Assembly (NCBI GenBank): GCA_019096065.1
Contig: JAGUCH010000002.1
Span: forward strand, 10,924,501-10,988,500
Reading direction: 5' to 3'
Source of the DNA: Paracyclopina nana
Taxonomy: Eukaryota; Arthropoda; Copepoda; Cyclopoida; Cyclopettidae
DNA length: 64,000 nucleotides
The translations under genes were made by a program, and so were the position numbers. The notes below the pieces were generated by a model, which saw only the letters and a list, made by a program, of their open reading frames with translations, was not told the origin of the DNA and did not search any database. Shown one piece after another: positions 44,274 through 55,869 of the stretch (position 1 is its first letter; each line of letters opens with the position of its first letter).

Positions 44274-45175
44274 TATTCAGTCGATGATCATGGAATTTAT
44301 GCCTGAAAATATTTACATAACGTGAGGAGGGAAGTTTACGCTGACCTTTCACCGCATTTGCTTGAGAAACCAGAGCGAACGCTCAAGCTGCAAAAGGCTG
44401 GTCGAAGCGGCAGAAATGCCAATACTTGCCTGCCAATAAGAGGAAAAGACAATCCTTGGCCAACTTTTACTTCTCTTGGCGAATTTTTGCAACGTAAAAG
44501 TGTCTTGTTTTTTTGGCTTGACTGCCTTTTAAATATTCAGTGTTTTCGTGATGGTCCTCTCATTTAAATCACCGACTGCTCAGAAACGCCTTTTTTAGCA
44601 TTTTGAAATGTTGAAATCTCCGACTCTGGCAACTTGTCGAATTGTGTCAGCAGAAAGGAAACCCGAGAGACAATTTAATGGCCAATAGCTCAATTTGTAT
44701 TTCGAATAAGCCCGTTCAACCGCTTGTGCCCTCGCTCTATATAAGTTTGTATTCGATGATATTTGATTGTTCCAATTATTGAATAAGTGAATTTTTCTCA
44801 AACATCCATGTTTGCGCGCATCAAACTTACCACTTGCCTCGAGTTTTCGTTGAGCTTAACGGAATCGGGCCACGTCATTCTTGGAGCATTTCGCCTGAAA
44901 CGGAAAGTTACTTGAACGCCACTCCGCAACCTCACTTCAAGTGCCAAGTACTTGATTTTAAATTGGGACTTTTTGTTGCATGAAAAATTGTAGCAAAGAT
45001 TCACGTGTGAAAATCGAGTCGCACTCTCAATGTTCATCTTTGTTCATTTCCCAATTCAGGTCGATAGGCGTTATTACTTAGCGTAAAAGGTTCCTCTGGT
45101 AACACTTTACATTTGACAGAGCTTTGTTTTGAATTTTTGCGTTGGTTAACTTGGATGCCGAAAAGTGACTGAAAC
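44274..45175. promoter_or_regulatory. Intergenic between SAR1 and NELF-E (divergent)
   Basis: This holds the 5' regions of both genes. A plus-strand TATATAAG at about 44738 could be a core promoter element. Small ORFs here lack support. Confidence 0.35.
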
Positions 45176-46207
45176 ATGGTTCTCATAAATTTGCCGTCAT
45201 CTTTGACGGACGAAGAGCAAATGCTCCAATCCAAGTTTATAAAGCTGCGAAAGAAGAAGAAACAAGTCGCAGCTCTCAAGAGTCAAACTTCAGCTAAAAC
45301 AGACGCTGACCCCAAATTGACGTCAGCATCTTCATCTGTCAGCTCAAGCAGTGCAGCTTCCAAGAAGCCAATTGGCAGTGGCGATGCCAAAGAGCAGGCA
45401 AAAAAGCTCATTAGATCTGGAACCATCAATTTACAGGTATCTCGTTTTATCAACATAAAAAATGCTGGACGTTTACCAATGTTTATTTTCAGCCAACGGT
45501 CGAGCGAGACCGTGGAGAAAAATCGGCTGGATTCAAGCGATCACAAGGCTTGGAACGAAAGCTGACAGGACTTGATAATGCCAGAGCTGGCTACCAGCCC
45601 TTCTCTGCAACTCATGGACCTGGAGGAGGCTTTGATACAGGGGGTGAAGATATGAACCCAGAACCAGTCGAACCACCTGTCAAGAAGGGAAAGAATTTGT
45701 ACGAGACATTTGTGGCTGCCAGGGACAGAGAAGAGCGTGGCCTTCCTACCGATGCGAGAGAGTCCTTGAGTTCACTCAAATCTGGTGACAAGCCTCGGCA
45801 AGGAAATACGATCTACGTTTTTGGCTACCAAATAACAGAAGACCTCCTCAAAAACGCTTTTGCACCTCTTGGAAAAATTGTCAATGTTTCCATGGAGGTG
45901 GAAAAGGTAATCTTGTCAACATATCAACTACCACAGCATAAAGAATTCTTGACTTTTTTTTAAGAATTGTGGATTCGTCACTTTTGACAAGACAGAGTCA
46001 GCAGAAAGTGCCATATCAGAGTTTAACGGAAACGTAGTTGGTGGCATTCAATTAAAGGTCTCAATGGCAAGGAGGCAACCAGTTATCGATCCCATAAATG
46101 ATGCCTCATCCTCAGCCACATGGTCAACAATCGCAGCAAGTCATAGCCAAAAGGGTAGCCACAAGGACAAACGCGAGCTTGTGGCATATGACGAGGACGT
46201 ATTTTGA
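45176..46207 (+). CDS. NELFE: Negative elongation factor E (NELF-E)
   Basis: Exons 45176-45436, 45493-45906 and 45965-46207 encode 305 residues. The N-terminus (LTDEEQMLQSKFIKLRKKKK) and AGFKRSQGLERKLTG match NELF-E. The RRM has RNP2 (TIYVFGYQ) and RNP1 (NCGFVTFDK), then LKVSMARRQPVIDP and HKDKRELVAYDEDVF at the end. NELF-E binds nascent RNA and helps pause Pol II near promoters. The Arg-Asp repeat of vertebrate NELF-E is absent, as is usual in invertebrates. Confidence 0.96.
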
Positions 46208-46588
46208 TTGTTAAAAGTGATCTTTGTGTGAAAAATGCATCGTAGAAAATGAGTATTGTTCAAGCAGCTTTCTCCGATCTCACTTGTCCTTTTGTTTCCC
46301 TACCCTGCTTGGATGCACTACATGTGTTTGAGCTTGGACATTGCCTCCGGCACTTCAAATGTCACCATGCGCTGAATGCCAATAGGAGTGCTGTAATGCA
46401 TTTGGAGCAGCAGATGGAGACGACGACGAAAGTCATCGCAGAGGGGGAACAGCACCCTAGCTTCTTCGATAATTTTGCCACCGCCCAAGCAAAGGACAAG
46501 CTAAGGGATCTGCCTGCTTTCGAATTAGTTGAGCTCTAGATTTTGCTTCCTCCAGTCGTCCTTTGCTGCGCCTGCCTAGCCTCCAAAA

Positions 46589-47657
46589 ATGGACGCAATC
46601 AAGAATAAGATGAAGAGTCTCAAGTCCGAAACGGAGAATGCCTTGGCAAGGGCCAACCAACTTGACTCCGAGGCCAAAGCAGCCAACCAGAAGGCTGAAA
46701 AAACGGAGGAGCAGGTCCGTGATCTCCAAAAGAAAATGCAGCACGTTGAAAATGATCTTGATCAAACCATAGAAAAGTACACTACGACCAGCACGAAGCT
46801 GGACGAGAAAGACAAGTTGTTCCAAACTGCTGAGGCAGAGCTGCAAGCCTTGCAACGCAAATTGGTACTCTTGCAAGACGAGCTGAAGCGTAGTGAGAGC
46901 AAACTTGCCACCACGAGCGCAGAGTTGAATGAAGCCTCCAATCTCACTGACCAAATTACAAGGGCTATCAAAATTCTAGAGACTAAGAATATGATAGATG
47001 AAGGCAGTAAGTAGAGCTACGCATTAAAGCCAACTTTAAAAAAGCTCTTAAAATCCAACTAATTTTTACAACAACTAGGAATTGATATGCTCGAGGGTCA
47101 AGTGAAGGAGGCCAAACAAATGGTTGAGGAGAGCGACATTAAATATGACGAGGTTGCTAGAAAGCTTGCCATGGTGGAGGGCGATCTGCAAAGAGCAGAG
47201 GAACGGGCAGAGTCGGGTAATTAGAGGGATAAAAAAGAAGCTCACATTTACTTTGCATGATGGACATGTGTTTACTATCCTGTCATCAATAGGCGAAAAT
47301 AAGATTGTGGACTTAGAGGAAGAGCTACGCATGATAGGTGAAAACTTGAAAGCCCTTGAAGTGGCCGAGGAGAAAGCTCAACAACGCGAGGAGGAGTTTA
47401 AAAGGCAAATAAGAGTTTTGTCAGAGAAATGGAAAAATGCAGAGTCCAGGTAATAGCTTTTTTTTTGTTTCAAACACGAATCCTGGCAGTGAATTATTGC
47501 ATGAAAAACTTTTAGGGCTGAATATGGCGAGAAGACGGTGCAAAAGTTGAACTTACGCATAGACAACATCATTTTTGATTTGGTGGCAGAAAAGATGAAA
47601 ACTCAAACCGTGAACGATGAATTGGACCAGACGTTTGAGCTCTTCATGAACCAATGA
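46589..47657 (+). CDS. Tropomyosin, divergent isoform (284 aa)
   Basis: Exons 46589-47006, 47079-47216, 47293-47449 and 47516-47657 give exactly 284 residues, the standard long tropomyosin length. It starts [12 protein letters not shown]. The middle has [24 protein letters not shown], and the end has [14 protein letters not shown] in place of the usual SITDELDQTFAELTGY. The first 135 residues differ much from muscle tropomyosins, and some heptad positions look altered. No mutually exclusive alternative exons are visible, unlike arthropod Tm1. Likely a specialised or non-muscle paralogue. It binds along actin filaments. Confidence 0.93.
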
Positions 47658-47723
47658 TCAGAGACAGCATGATATATGTGATTTGAGCTAATTGTACTGT
47701 ACTTCTCCAAAGCAAGAACAAAT

Positions 47724-49460
47724 TCACTTCGCTCGGCGATAGCCCAAGTGTGAGCTTCTACGGTGCATGTACATGTTTCCACTGCTCGCGAATCGTTTTT
47801 CGCACAGGTCACATTGATACGGCCTTTCACCAGTATGGATATTCATGTGTTCTTGGAACGATTTTCTGGTGGCAAAGCCCTTGCCACATTCTGAACACTG
47901 AAACGGTTTGGACGCGTTGTCAGTGTGAAAAATCACCATGTGAAGGTTCATTCGAGACTTGGGCACTATTTTACCGCAATGAGTACATGTGAGTTTCTCG
48001 TGAACGGTTCTTATGTGTTTGTTCAGGTAGGGCTGAAACTTGGTCACGAAAGTGCACATTTCACACTTCAATAGAGGCCTGTCGAACTCCTTATTGCACT
48101 TTTTGCTCCCCAAGTGAGCGTTGAGATGAGCTTCATTTGTGAAGGCTTTTCCGCACATTTCGCAGATGACATTCTTGGCCTTCTTATTTTTATGAGCATC
48201 GCCAATGTGCTTGCCTGCTTCTTTTTTACTATTGAATGTCAACGGACATATGCCACAACGAAAAGTCCAGTTGCCACCGTGATGTTTTTCCACATGAACA
48301 GCGTAGTCGTGATGAGAAAGCAGCTTTTCTGGACATTGGGTGCATTCATTGTTGTGGAAAGGCCCACTGGCATCCCGATGCAGATCAATTCTAGCAATGC
48401 TGTCCGCTTGATACCCACAGCAAATGCACTCGTGAACGATAGCCTCATCGGTAATGGTGTGTTGGTACATGTGTCGGATAAAGTTAAACCAAACTCTTTT
48501 TTGGAAATTCTTTCCGCAGCTAGGACAGAAGTATTTGGAGGCATGATACTTCCGTTTGTGCTTCCTCAAAGCAGCATCCGTCTGGCATTTTGAGCCACAC
48601 AAAGAGCAGGAAAATTTGCCCTTTCCGGCTGGCATAACCTCATCATCATCATCACTGCGAGCAAATTTCAAGTAGCTTTCAATTGGCTGGGGAAGGTTGT
48701 AGGCAAGCAAGCCTTCTCTGTCCACTTGGGGAATGTTGCCGATTTTGATGTAGTCTCTATACTTTTCCTTGTATGATTCTAGCTTCTCAAGCTTCTTTTC
48801 CTGGCCTTTGGCAGGTGCAACTGGTACATCTTCCGGGAACTTCATGAACCCGACTATTCTCTGATCAGTAATGATGCCACCGAGATGATGCTCAGATGAG
48901 CTTTCCGACTTATTTATGCGGTAGCTCCTCCTCTGACGTTTAGATGAAAGATTTTCATCGTCCGACTCAGACTGGTTAAGTCCATCAAAAGACTCGAAAT
49001 TACTCAAATCTTCAAATATGGCCTCGTTGAAAGATTCAGAGAGGCTTTCAACATTCGACTCACTATTAGCCCATGACTTCTTGCTTAAAATGGCACACAG
49101 GTCAATGCCGAATGCAGTGAACAAGCCATTTTCTTCAAATGAAACCAGCTTTCTCAGAGCTTTGGCGGGTTGAGGCAACTTTCCAAAGTTGACAAAATTC
49201 TTGAGAACTCTTAATTGGCTAAAGGGATATTCGCACAAAACGACAATGTCCTCATCTTCACAGATCGTGTGCTCAAAAGCGTTGGCATGAGAAACATTCA
49301 TGAGTGCAGCTAGCATAAGCTTGTTCAAGCTTATGCTAGCATTGTCAATGATTGACTTGATGGTGACATCTGAATATTTCTCAACATTTTCTTCGTCCAG
49401 GTATGGTATGGCACCGTTGACCTTGTCATCTGGTAACCTCAGCCTGAACAGGTCATTCAT
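47724..49460 (-). CDS. BTB-like, ten-C2H2 zinc-finger protein
   Basis: Intronless ORF of 578 residues. Residues about 28-100 (DVTIK, LNKLMLAALM, DEDIVVLC, LRVLKNFVNFGKLP) follow the BTB/POZ pattern. An acidic, Ser-rich linker follows. Residues about 283-572 hold ten zinc-finger units, for example CSLCGSKCQTDAALRKHKRKYH and CSECGKGFATRKSFQEHMNIH with a TGERPYQC linker before the last finger. One or two fingers are irregular (CX2C with long H spacing). Probably a DNA-binding transcription regulator; targets unknown. Head-to-head with ARMC6, about 350 bp apart. Confidence 0.88.
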   Translation of the reverse strand: MNDLFRLRLPDDKVNGAIPYLDEENVEKYSDVTIKSIIDNASISLNKLMLAALMNVSHANAFEHTICEDEDIVVLCEYPFSQLRVLKNFVNFGKLPQPAKALRKLVSFEENGLFTAFGIDLCAILSKKSWANSESNVESLSESFNEAIFEDLSNFESFDGLNQSESDDENLSSKRQRRSYRINKSESSSEHHLGGIITDQRIVGFMKFPEDVPVAPAKGQEKKLEKLESYKEKYRDYIKIGNIPQVDREGLLAYNLPQPIESYLKFARSDDDDEVMPAGKGKFSCSLCGSKCQTDAALRKHKRKYHASKYFCPSCGKNFQKRVWFNFIRHMYQHTITDEAIVHECICCGYQADSIARIDLHRDASGPFHNNECTQCPEKLLSHHDYAVHVEKHHGGNWTFRCGICPLTFNSKKEAGKHIGDAHKNKKAKNVICEMCGKAFTNEAHLNAHLGSKKCNKEFDRPLLKCEMCTFVTKFQPYLNKHIRTVHEKLTCTHCGKIVPKSRMNLHMVIFHTDNASKPFQCSECGKGFATRKSFQEHMNIHTGERPYQCDLCEKRFASSGNMYMHRRSSHLGYRRAK

Positions 49461-49810
49461 CCTTGCTTTTATCCTCCAACGTATGCCAGCTTTATTTTTT
49501 GAAGTTTTGACAGGCTTTTATTATGACTTTGAAGTTTTAGTGATAGATCGTAATTGCCCAACACTGAAAAAAGTAAGCCATAAAAAAGCCAATAATACCA
49601 GAAAACCATATGAATGATGCGTATTAGTTCGAAAAAAAACTTTTTTATTTTATATCAAATCATTATGACCCTGTCTGATAAAGATTTAAAACTTAAAAAG
49701 CACAAAGATGATCAAATATAAACACAGGTGTGCCTTACTTTTTGAATATCGATTTCCAAAGGTATTGACTTTAAAAACAAAAACCATCGACAAAATAAAA
49801 GTGCGCTAAT

Positions 49811-52800
49811 ATGGTGCGAGTGATTTCGCAAGAAACGTTTGACGATGTTGTCAAGGAGAACATGGAGGAATTTGGTATGGACAAAGAGGAGGCGATCAAG
49901 GAGGCGATTGCCCAGTTTGAGTCTCAGGTACACAAAAGCTCAGCAAACTGAGATGACTCAGAAAATCATGAAAAAATATCAGTGCTCATCTGTGCAATCC
50001 TCGCGATTTCCTAGCTTCGAATTGCTATAAAACTTACTTTACATTTATGTGTTTCAGGGTGTGAGCCTTTCCAATATCGTGACTAGTGGCACGGCTGGAG
50101 ATGAGGGGGAACACCTAGTAATTTCAGCATTGAAGGGGCTATCCTTGGCCCAACCAGATGACTCCAAATGCCTTGAATTTCTCACCACGATCAAGGCCGA
50201 ATGTGACAAAGGACTCCCTGAAAGAGTTCTTGCCACCAAAGAGGGGGCTTACGATACACTGATTGAAATTGCTCTGAAAAATGAAAACCTCGCCGTTCAA
50301 AAGAATGTCGTGGCAGCTTTGGGTGCACTTTTGGAGTCTAACCCTGACCCGTTTGATGCAAGAGGATTCCAAGTGATTGTCACTTCACTTACGCAACAAT
50401 CTGATCAAGATCTAATTGGCGAAACTCTTGAGCTCACGCTTGTAATTTGCGTATGCCACGAACAAAATAGGCAAAATTTGGTAAAAAATGGAATCTTGAA
50501 TTTTCTTGATCAAGCCTACCCTCAACATGACGTGCGCGTGGCGAGAGTTTGGCAAGCTCTGGTCCAAGATGATGATATCCGCGTCCCTTTTGGAAAAGCT
50601 CATGACCATGCTCGTGAAATTGTCGAAGAACACCACGCCTTGGAGAAACTTATGGATACAATTCGAGGTAAGCAGGACACGAATCAAAAAGTTACGAGCA
50701 ATGTCAACAATGTAAGTCAATATTGGCCCGTATTGGACTTTCAAAAAAAGCGCAAGGCGCATAGCAAACTTATTTCTCGGGTTATTTGGAAATTTGGCGT
50801 TGAAAAATAACGAGCTGTTTGATAAAACTAAAATGAAGACTACTTTAAAATAGCTTTTCTTATCATAAAGCTTGTTTAATTTGATTTTAAATGTCCTTAA
50901 TGATTATAGTTCTACTTAGGACAATGCAAATTCAAACCTTTCGTGGTTCAATCAACTTCTTTTATTTTTTATGCACAACCTTAATGAAGCGACTTTTTTG
51001 AAATGAAATGTTTCATAAATCAAGCATAATTATGACTTCAGAATCAAAATTGTTTTTCTTTTCGATATAGTTCATGCAGCTTGAGCTTTTACAAAGCAAA
51101 ATAGGTAGCTGTAAGCTCAATTGCTGTCTTTTTTACTTTTTTTTTTTTTAAAAAAAGCTTTTTCTTGAAACTGCCTCAATTTTTTAAGCAAACCTATTGT
51201 CATTTTTTGTATTCTTCAATAGTAACAGTGCCCTAAATTTACTTACAAAAGTTTTCTAGATTTCAAAGTATTCGGTGAATGTGGAATGATTTTTTTGCTC
51301 ACGCCATAGCTTGGCTATGTTGGCTTTTGAAATATTGCTCCCTACAATAAATGGCTCTTTTAAAAATGTGTATTTAAGCATAGTAATTATCACAATTATA
51401 ATTAAATCTTACATATCATGGATAGGACCATCCAAAAAATAGGGTCTGTATAAATATAGATGCGTTAGATGATTTAGATGACTTATATGATCATCTTTGT
51501 ACCGTTTTTGGTCCAAATCTAGATGATTTTTGCCGATTGTCATATTTGTACCACCAATCTCCTGCACTTACAAGATGTAAAAATATACATGATTTTTCGC
51601 TGTCATATACAGTCTGACCGTTCAAAATTGGACGGTACGGGAATCTAAGCGTTTTGTCACATATTCAATATATACAGGACTTTTAAATGATATCGTTGGA
51701 AAGATTGAGCCTTTTTCCATCTTTTTTGTATAAGTAGAAAAAGTCAATTTAACAAGAAATAAACCGGGAAAATTCATTTTTCCCTAGGCAACCCAGAAAA
51801 TTGTGGAAAAAAAACTTATGCACCATTTATTTTTGCTGTCACGCGGAATTCTCAATAATATTTTTCATTTTGTCAGAAAACAAAAAAGATGCCCAAAGGT
51901 TCAAGCTTTCCAACGATACCCATTAAGCCTCAAAATTCATGAATTCATAACACAAACTTTTGATTCCCGCACCGTCCAATTTTGAACGGTCAGACGGTAT
52001 ATTTGGACTACTTTAGATGATTGCAATTAGCCATGATAAGCTACTTTAAAGCTAATATTAAGCTGGACCCAAAATATTTTTAAAGTATATTCTACCCTAC
52101 CAATTGACTAAACTACATATAAACTTACATAAAAGAGTTTCATAAGAATTTTAGAAATAAATTGTACATTCCAAAATGTTCATTAACTTTTTAAATGCTT
52201 TTTTGGAACAAAAATCAAGTGAAATATTGAACTTCTGGCTCAAAATGTTTCAAGCTTTTTGGCCTAAAAAATTGAAGCTATTATTTTAGTTCTTTAATAA
52301 GTTATTCATGGATTTTCCTTACCATGAAATGAAAAGTAATTATAATTGTTCTGATTATTTTTCCTGCATCATATTTTAAAAGAGCCATGTATTTATTACA
52401 AGAAGAAATATTTCAAAAGCCATCACATTTGCTTGAGCTTGGTTTAAGTCTGAAATCATCTATATTTGGTACAGTATAGATGACTCCACCAAGAATCATC
52501 TATATTTGGACTGCTACTTGCCCGTGCTCAAGTGCTTGTCATCTGAAAATGGTACAAATATAGATGACAAAGATGATCATCTAAGCCATCTAAATCATCT
52601 AACGCATCTATATTTATACAGAGCGCAAAAATACATATTGAAGAGCTAAATTAATAAATCTAATTTCACAGAGCCAAAAATATTTAGAGCTAGAAGTTCA
52701 ATGTTTCACTCTATTTGTTACAAAAAGTATTAATTATTTCATGCAACTGACGCCCACCGACGGTATTAACTACAGCTTTTTCTTAGAGTATTTTGTGATC

Positions 52801-55800
52801 CTCAAAAGCTCATGCAGACAAACAGAGACATGGCGTACATTTAGGACTTGTAATATTGGTTCAGTCGATTCGAGAAAAAAAGGCTCTGTGATGCAAACTA
52901 GCTTCTGCTACTTTAATTTTTCCAATGTTTCGTATGCCAAAAAATAGGTTATCTCAACTACCTCCTCAAGAGCAGGCCCTTTTGTCTTTCAGCAAACCTT
53001 AAGGCCTCAAAGGACGTTAATCTCCACTTGTCCTGCTTGAGTAGTCTGGCAGTGAGGAATGAATATTGCTCCGCTGTAGCTGATAATGGAGGCCTCGCTA
53101 CTCTGCTGAGAGTTTTAATGGATCCTGAGCAAAAAACGCCGACTGTGAAATCCACCCTTATGCTCCTTAATGCCTTGGCTGGTAATGACAACGTGAAAAA
53201 AGACATCCGTGCGTCTCAAGGAGTATCCATCATAGTCGATGCAATCTCGCGAAATGTGGTGAGTTTATTTGCGTGAATAAAATAGGTACTATATTTTGCC
53301 TACAAAAAGTGGAAAATGGTCTAGGTAACTGTGTGTGAGTTTTTTTGTGTGTTATTGTGGAGCAAATTTTAAAAGGGCTGGTGAGAAGTGAAAGCAAGTG
53401 GCAATTCTCGTCTTTTCAGAGAGACAAAGCAACCTGTTGGGCTGGTTGCTCGGTGATTGCCTCCATTTGTCTTCGGACCTCGGACAATGCTCAGCAAGTG
53501 GTCGATGCTGGCGGAGCTCGGCTCATCGTGGACATTTTGAGCACTCACAAGAGCAACGCCAAAGTAGCGGTAAGTTGATCACAGTAGTTTTCGCCACTGC
53601 TCCACCTCCAAATGGAACTGTTGGCTGGCATTAGCATCTGAGCACGGCATCAGCATAAATGGATCACTTGATCCCTCTGATACGAACGTGAGGCATAATT
53701 GAGAGATGTCGTGCACAATATTGCCTGCCTTATACTTCCAATTTTGCCTCTCCAATTGGTTGCATGCCATGAACCTGGCACTCGCCTCGGCCTCATTATT
53801 GTTGTAGGTGGGCACATCTAGACACATGGCCTCGTCCGCCATGATCGGCCCTCCCCCGTTTTCCATGACGAATTGTTGGTAGTGGTGAAACTGGTCGGTG
53901 GCACAGCTCTCTAAAGTGACGTGTCCCTTGGGACCCACGGCGGAGGAGGCCGTGAGCGGCGAGGCCGGCCTTTGCACGCACAGCCCCGACTGTCTGTGCT
54001 TGATTTTGCCGTAGAACCTCGAGGGCGTGGGGAAGAAGTGTTCCGGCCAGACATTGTCCAGATACCACTTAAAGCTATTGCAGTGCAGGCGCTTTCGCAG
54101 CAGTTGCCTTTCACTCACGTCCTGGTTTTGCGCGGCCTCTTTGGCCATTTTATTGACCCTAAAGTAGAACCACGCATATTCGTCCATCCAGACGAGGGCC
54201 ACTCTCGCGAGATTGTTGTGCAGCACGGCGTTCACGCCGCCCTCTCGGGGAAACGAGTAGGGGCTGGCCTTTCGGAAGACGTGGCCGACGTGCGAGCAGG
54301 GCGCGATCTCCACCGAGCCCCCGCACATCCAGATGCGGAAGGACATCTCCAGGTTCTCGCCGCCCCAGATGTCCATCCGGTCGTCGTAGCCGCCGATCTC
54401 GTAAAAGTACCGCTTGTCAATGGCGAAAAGGCCCCCGGCCATGGCTGGCGTGGGAAAGGCCGCGACTCCCTCGCTCTGCCTGTAAGCCTCCATCGCCTGT
54501 TTGCCCATGGTGAACCAGCGGAAGTGCAGCTCCCAGTTGAAGGCGCCCCAGTGCAGGGCGAAGCTCTTGACGTAGGAGAAGTTGTCGTCGTTGATGATGT
54601 CGATGACCGGGCACACGACGGCCATTCTCTTCTCCTCGATTCTGGCCAGGAGTGGCTCGAGCCAGCCGTCCGTCACCTCGCAGTGGGCGTCGAGGAAGAC
54701 GAGGACGTCGCCCCTGGCCGCGTGGGCGCCCATCAAGCGAGCCTTGATGAGGCCCACTCTGGCGGAGGCCCTGACAATTTTGACAGGAATTGGCAGCCTG
54801 CGCACGTCGCTGTCGAGCTGTCTGCCCAGAAATGTGCGATTGCTGGCATCGTCGACTAATACGATTTCCTGCATGACACTCACCGGGGATCTGGAGATGA
54901 CGCTTTGAATCGTCCTCATTAGCGTCGACCATGCCTCATTATGGAAGACGATGATCACGCTCGACTTTGACTTTTGCAATTCAATTGGGCTCCTTTGACA
55001 GGCCTCCTTTCGCACATCTGGAAGGGAGCGGTTGACGGAGATCTTGTCGGACACCATCACGTTGAACTTGTTGATGTGCCACAGCCTCTTGGCCACCCGC
55101 TCTTCCCGACCGGACAGGAACACGGGCTGGCCCTGCTCACCGGCGCCCTCTTCGCACGCATACCCGTTCCTGTTCACCTCGTCCTCCGTGAACCGAGGCT
55201 CGGCTGTCTTCAGAGCATCGCCCACATACTTGCCCACGACGACATGCATGCCATTCCTGTCGATGTATTCCGATTGTTGCCCTCGCGATTTGAGCTTGAC
55301 AGCTACGTCGTCATCACCGAGGTAGTACGAATTGGATTTACTGGCAAAGAATGGTGCGTGCTTGCTAAGTAGCATGATAAGTAGGAGGATGCCTATGAAG
55401 GCTGTGGCGAGCAGCCTTCTTTTGCGAGGCCAAATCATGATGGAGGAGGAGGGCCACCAGCCTCATTTGCTACCATTCCTACCTTGTTGACGTTCCGATT
55501 TTGGTGGAATATATACCTGTCGCGGGGCAACTCACCTGCAATGCTGCTGCCGTCGCACTCTAGCTATTCACTGTTGCAGAAGCACTGAAGCATTCTTATG
55601 CCATGCATCATCATCGAAATGAAAAATGTGAGCACAAATGTAACATTTTACAGGCCGCAGCTACCAGTGCTATTCGCAATATTGTGAGCCGCTCGCAACA
55701 CTTGGTTGAGCCCTTCGTGGAACGCGACGTGGAAGATCTGCTGAACGAAGTGGTCAAGCTGCACCCGGACAATTCGGACAAAGTGAAAGCAGCTCTGAGA

Positions 55801-55869
55801 GATTTGGGCCTCAAAGTTCATCTGAAGGAAGAGTGGAGCGGTGCAGGTACGGCGCAAATGGCAATGTGA
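49811..55869 (+). CDS. ARMC6: Armadillo repeat-containing protein 6
   Basis: Exons 49811-49927, 50058-50667, 52993-53258, 53420-53569 and 55654-55869 join in phase to 452 residues (human about 480-500). The N-terminus [18 protein letters not shown] and [13 protein letters not shown] are diagnostic. Armadillo repeats follow ([38 protein letters not shown]). Two introns break the local size rule: intron 2 (2325 bp) holds two nested transposons, and intron 4 (2084 bp) holds a complete antisense GALNT gene. ARMC6 is a conserved protein of unclear function. Confidence 0.95.
51445..52622. mobile_element. ~1.18-kb non-coding TIR element in ARMC6 intron 2
   Basis: The left end TCTGTATAAATATAGATGCG, with TTAGATGATTTAGATGACTTA and TGATCATCTTTGT, returns as the reverse complement at 52562-52622. 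The ends are made of GATGAT-type short repeats. A Tc1-like MITE (51610-51997) sits inside it. No ORF. The target duplication was not resolved. Confidence 0.75.
51610..51997. mobile_element. Tc1/mariner-like MITE, copy C (388 bp, inverted orientation)
   Basis: TA-flanked, the same length as copy A at 21704-22091 but reversed. It lies inside the 1.18-kb element, so it arrived later. Confidence 0.85.
53579..55438 (-). CDS. Polypeptide N-acetylgalactosaminyltransferase, nested in ARMC6 intron 4
   Basis: Intronless, 619 residues. Type II Golgi anchor at about residues 9-25, stem, then a GT27 catalytic domain: [16 protein letters not shown] near 161, the metal-binding DAHCEV (DxH at 250-252), [13 protein letters not shown] near 358 and HVGHVFR near 383. 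A ricin-type lectin domain spans about 480-619. It starts mucin-type O-glycosylation by adding GalNAc from UDP-GalNAc to Ser/Thr. The stop is only about 9 bp from the ARMC6 exon 4 donor, so its 3'UTR should run antisense through that exon; a candidate minus-strand AATAAA lies at 53264-53269. The coding part (54200-54900) is much more GC-rich than neighbouring genes. Lack of introns plus nesting suggests a retrogene. Confidence 0.96.
   Translation of the reverse strand: MIWPRKRRLLATAFIGILLLIMLLSKHAPFFASKSNSYYLGDDDVAVKLKSRGQQSEYIDRNGMHVVVGKYVGDALKTAEPRFTEDEVNRNGYACEEGAGEQGQPVFLSGREERVAKRLWHINKFNVMVSDKISVNRSLPDVRKEACQRSPIELQKSKSSVIIVFHNEAWSTLMRTIQSVISRSPVSVMQEIVLVDDASNRTFLGRQLDSDVRRLPIPVKIVRASARVGLIKARLMGAHAARGDVLVFLDAHCEVTDGWLEPLLARIEEKRMAVVCPVIDIINDDNFSYVKSFALHWGAFNWELHFRWFTMGKQAMEAYRQSEGVAAFPTPAMAGGLFAIDKRYFYEIGGYDDRMDIWGGENLEMSFRIWMCGGSVEIAPCSHVGHVFRKASPYSFPREGGVNAVLHNNLARVALVWMDEYAWFYFRVNKMAKEAAQNQDVSERQLLRKRLHCNSFKWYLDNVWPEHFFPTPSRFYGKIKHRQSGLCVQRPASPLTASSAVGPKGHVTLESCATDQFHHYQQFVMENGGGPIMADEAMCLDVPTYNNNEAEASARFMACNQLERQNWKYKAGNIVHDISQLCLTFVSEGSSDPFMLMPCSDANASQQFHLEVEQWRKLL

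Noticed and set aside
46249-46539. 96-codon ORF between NELF-E and tropomyosin
   Set aside because: It falls in the likely 3'UTR of NELF-E and 5' region of tropomyosin, with no recognisable domain.
53921-54859. 312-codon plus-strand ORF opposite GALNT
   Set aside because: Antisense shadow of a GC-rich, strongly conserved coding region; no independent domain or splice context.
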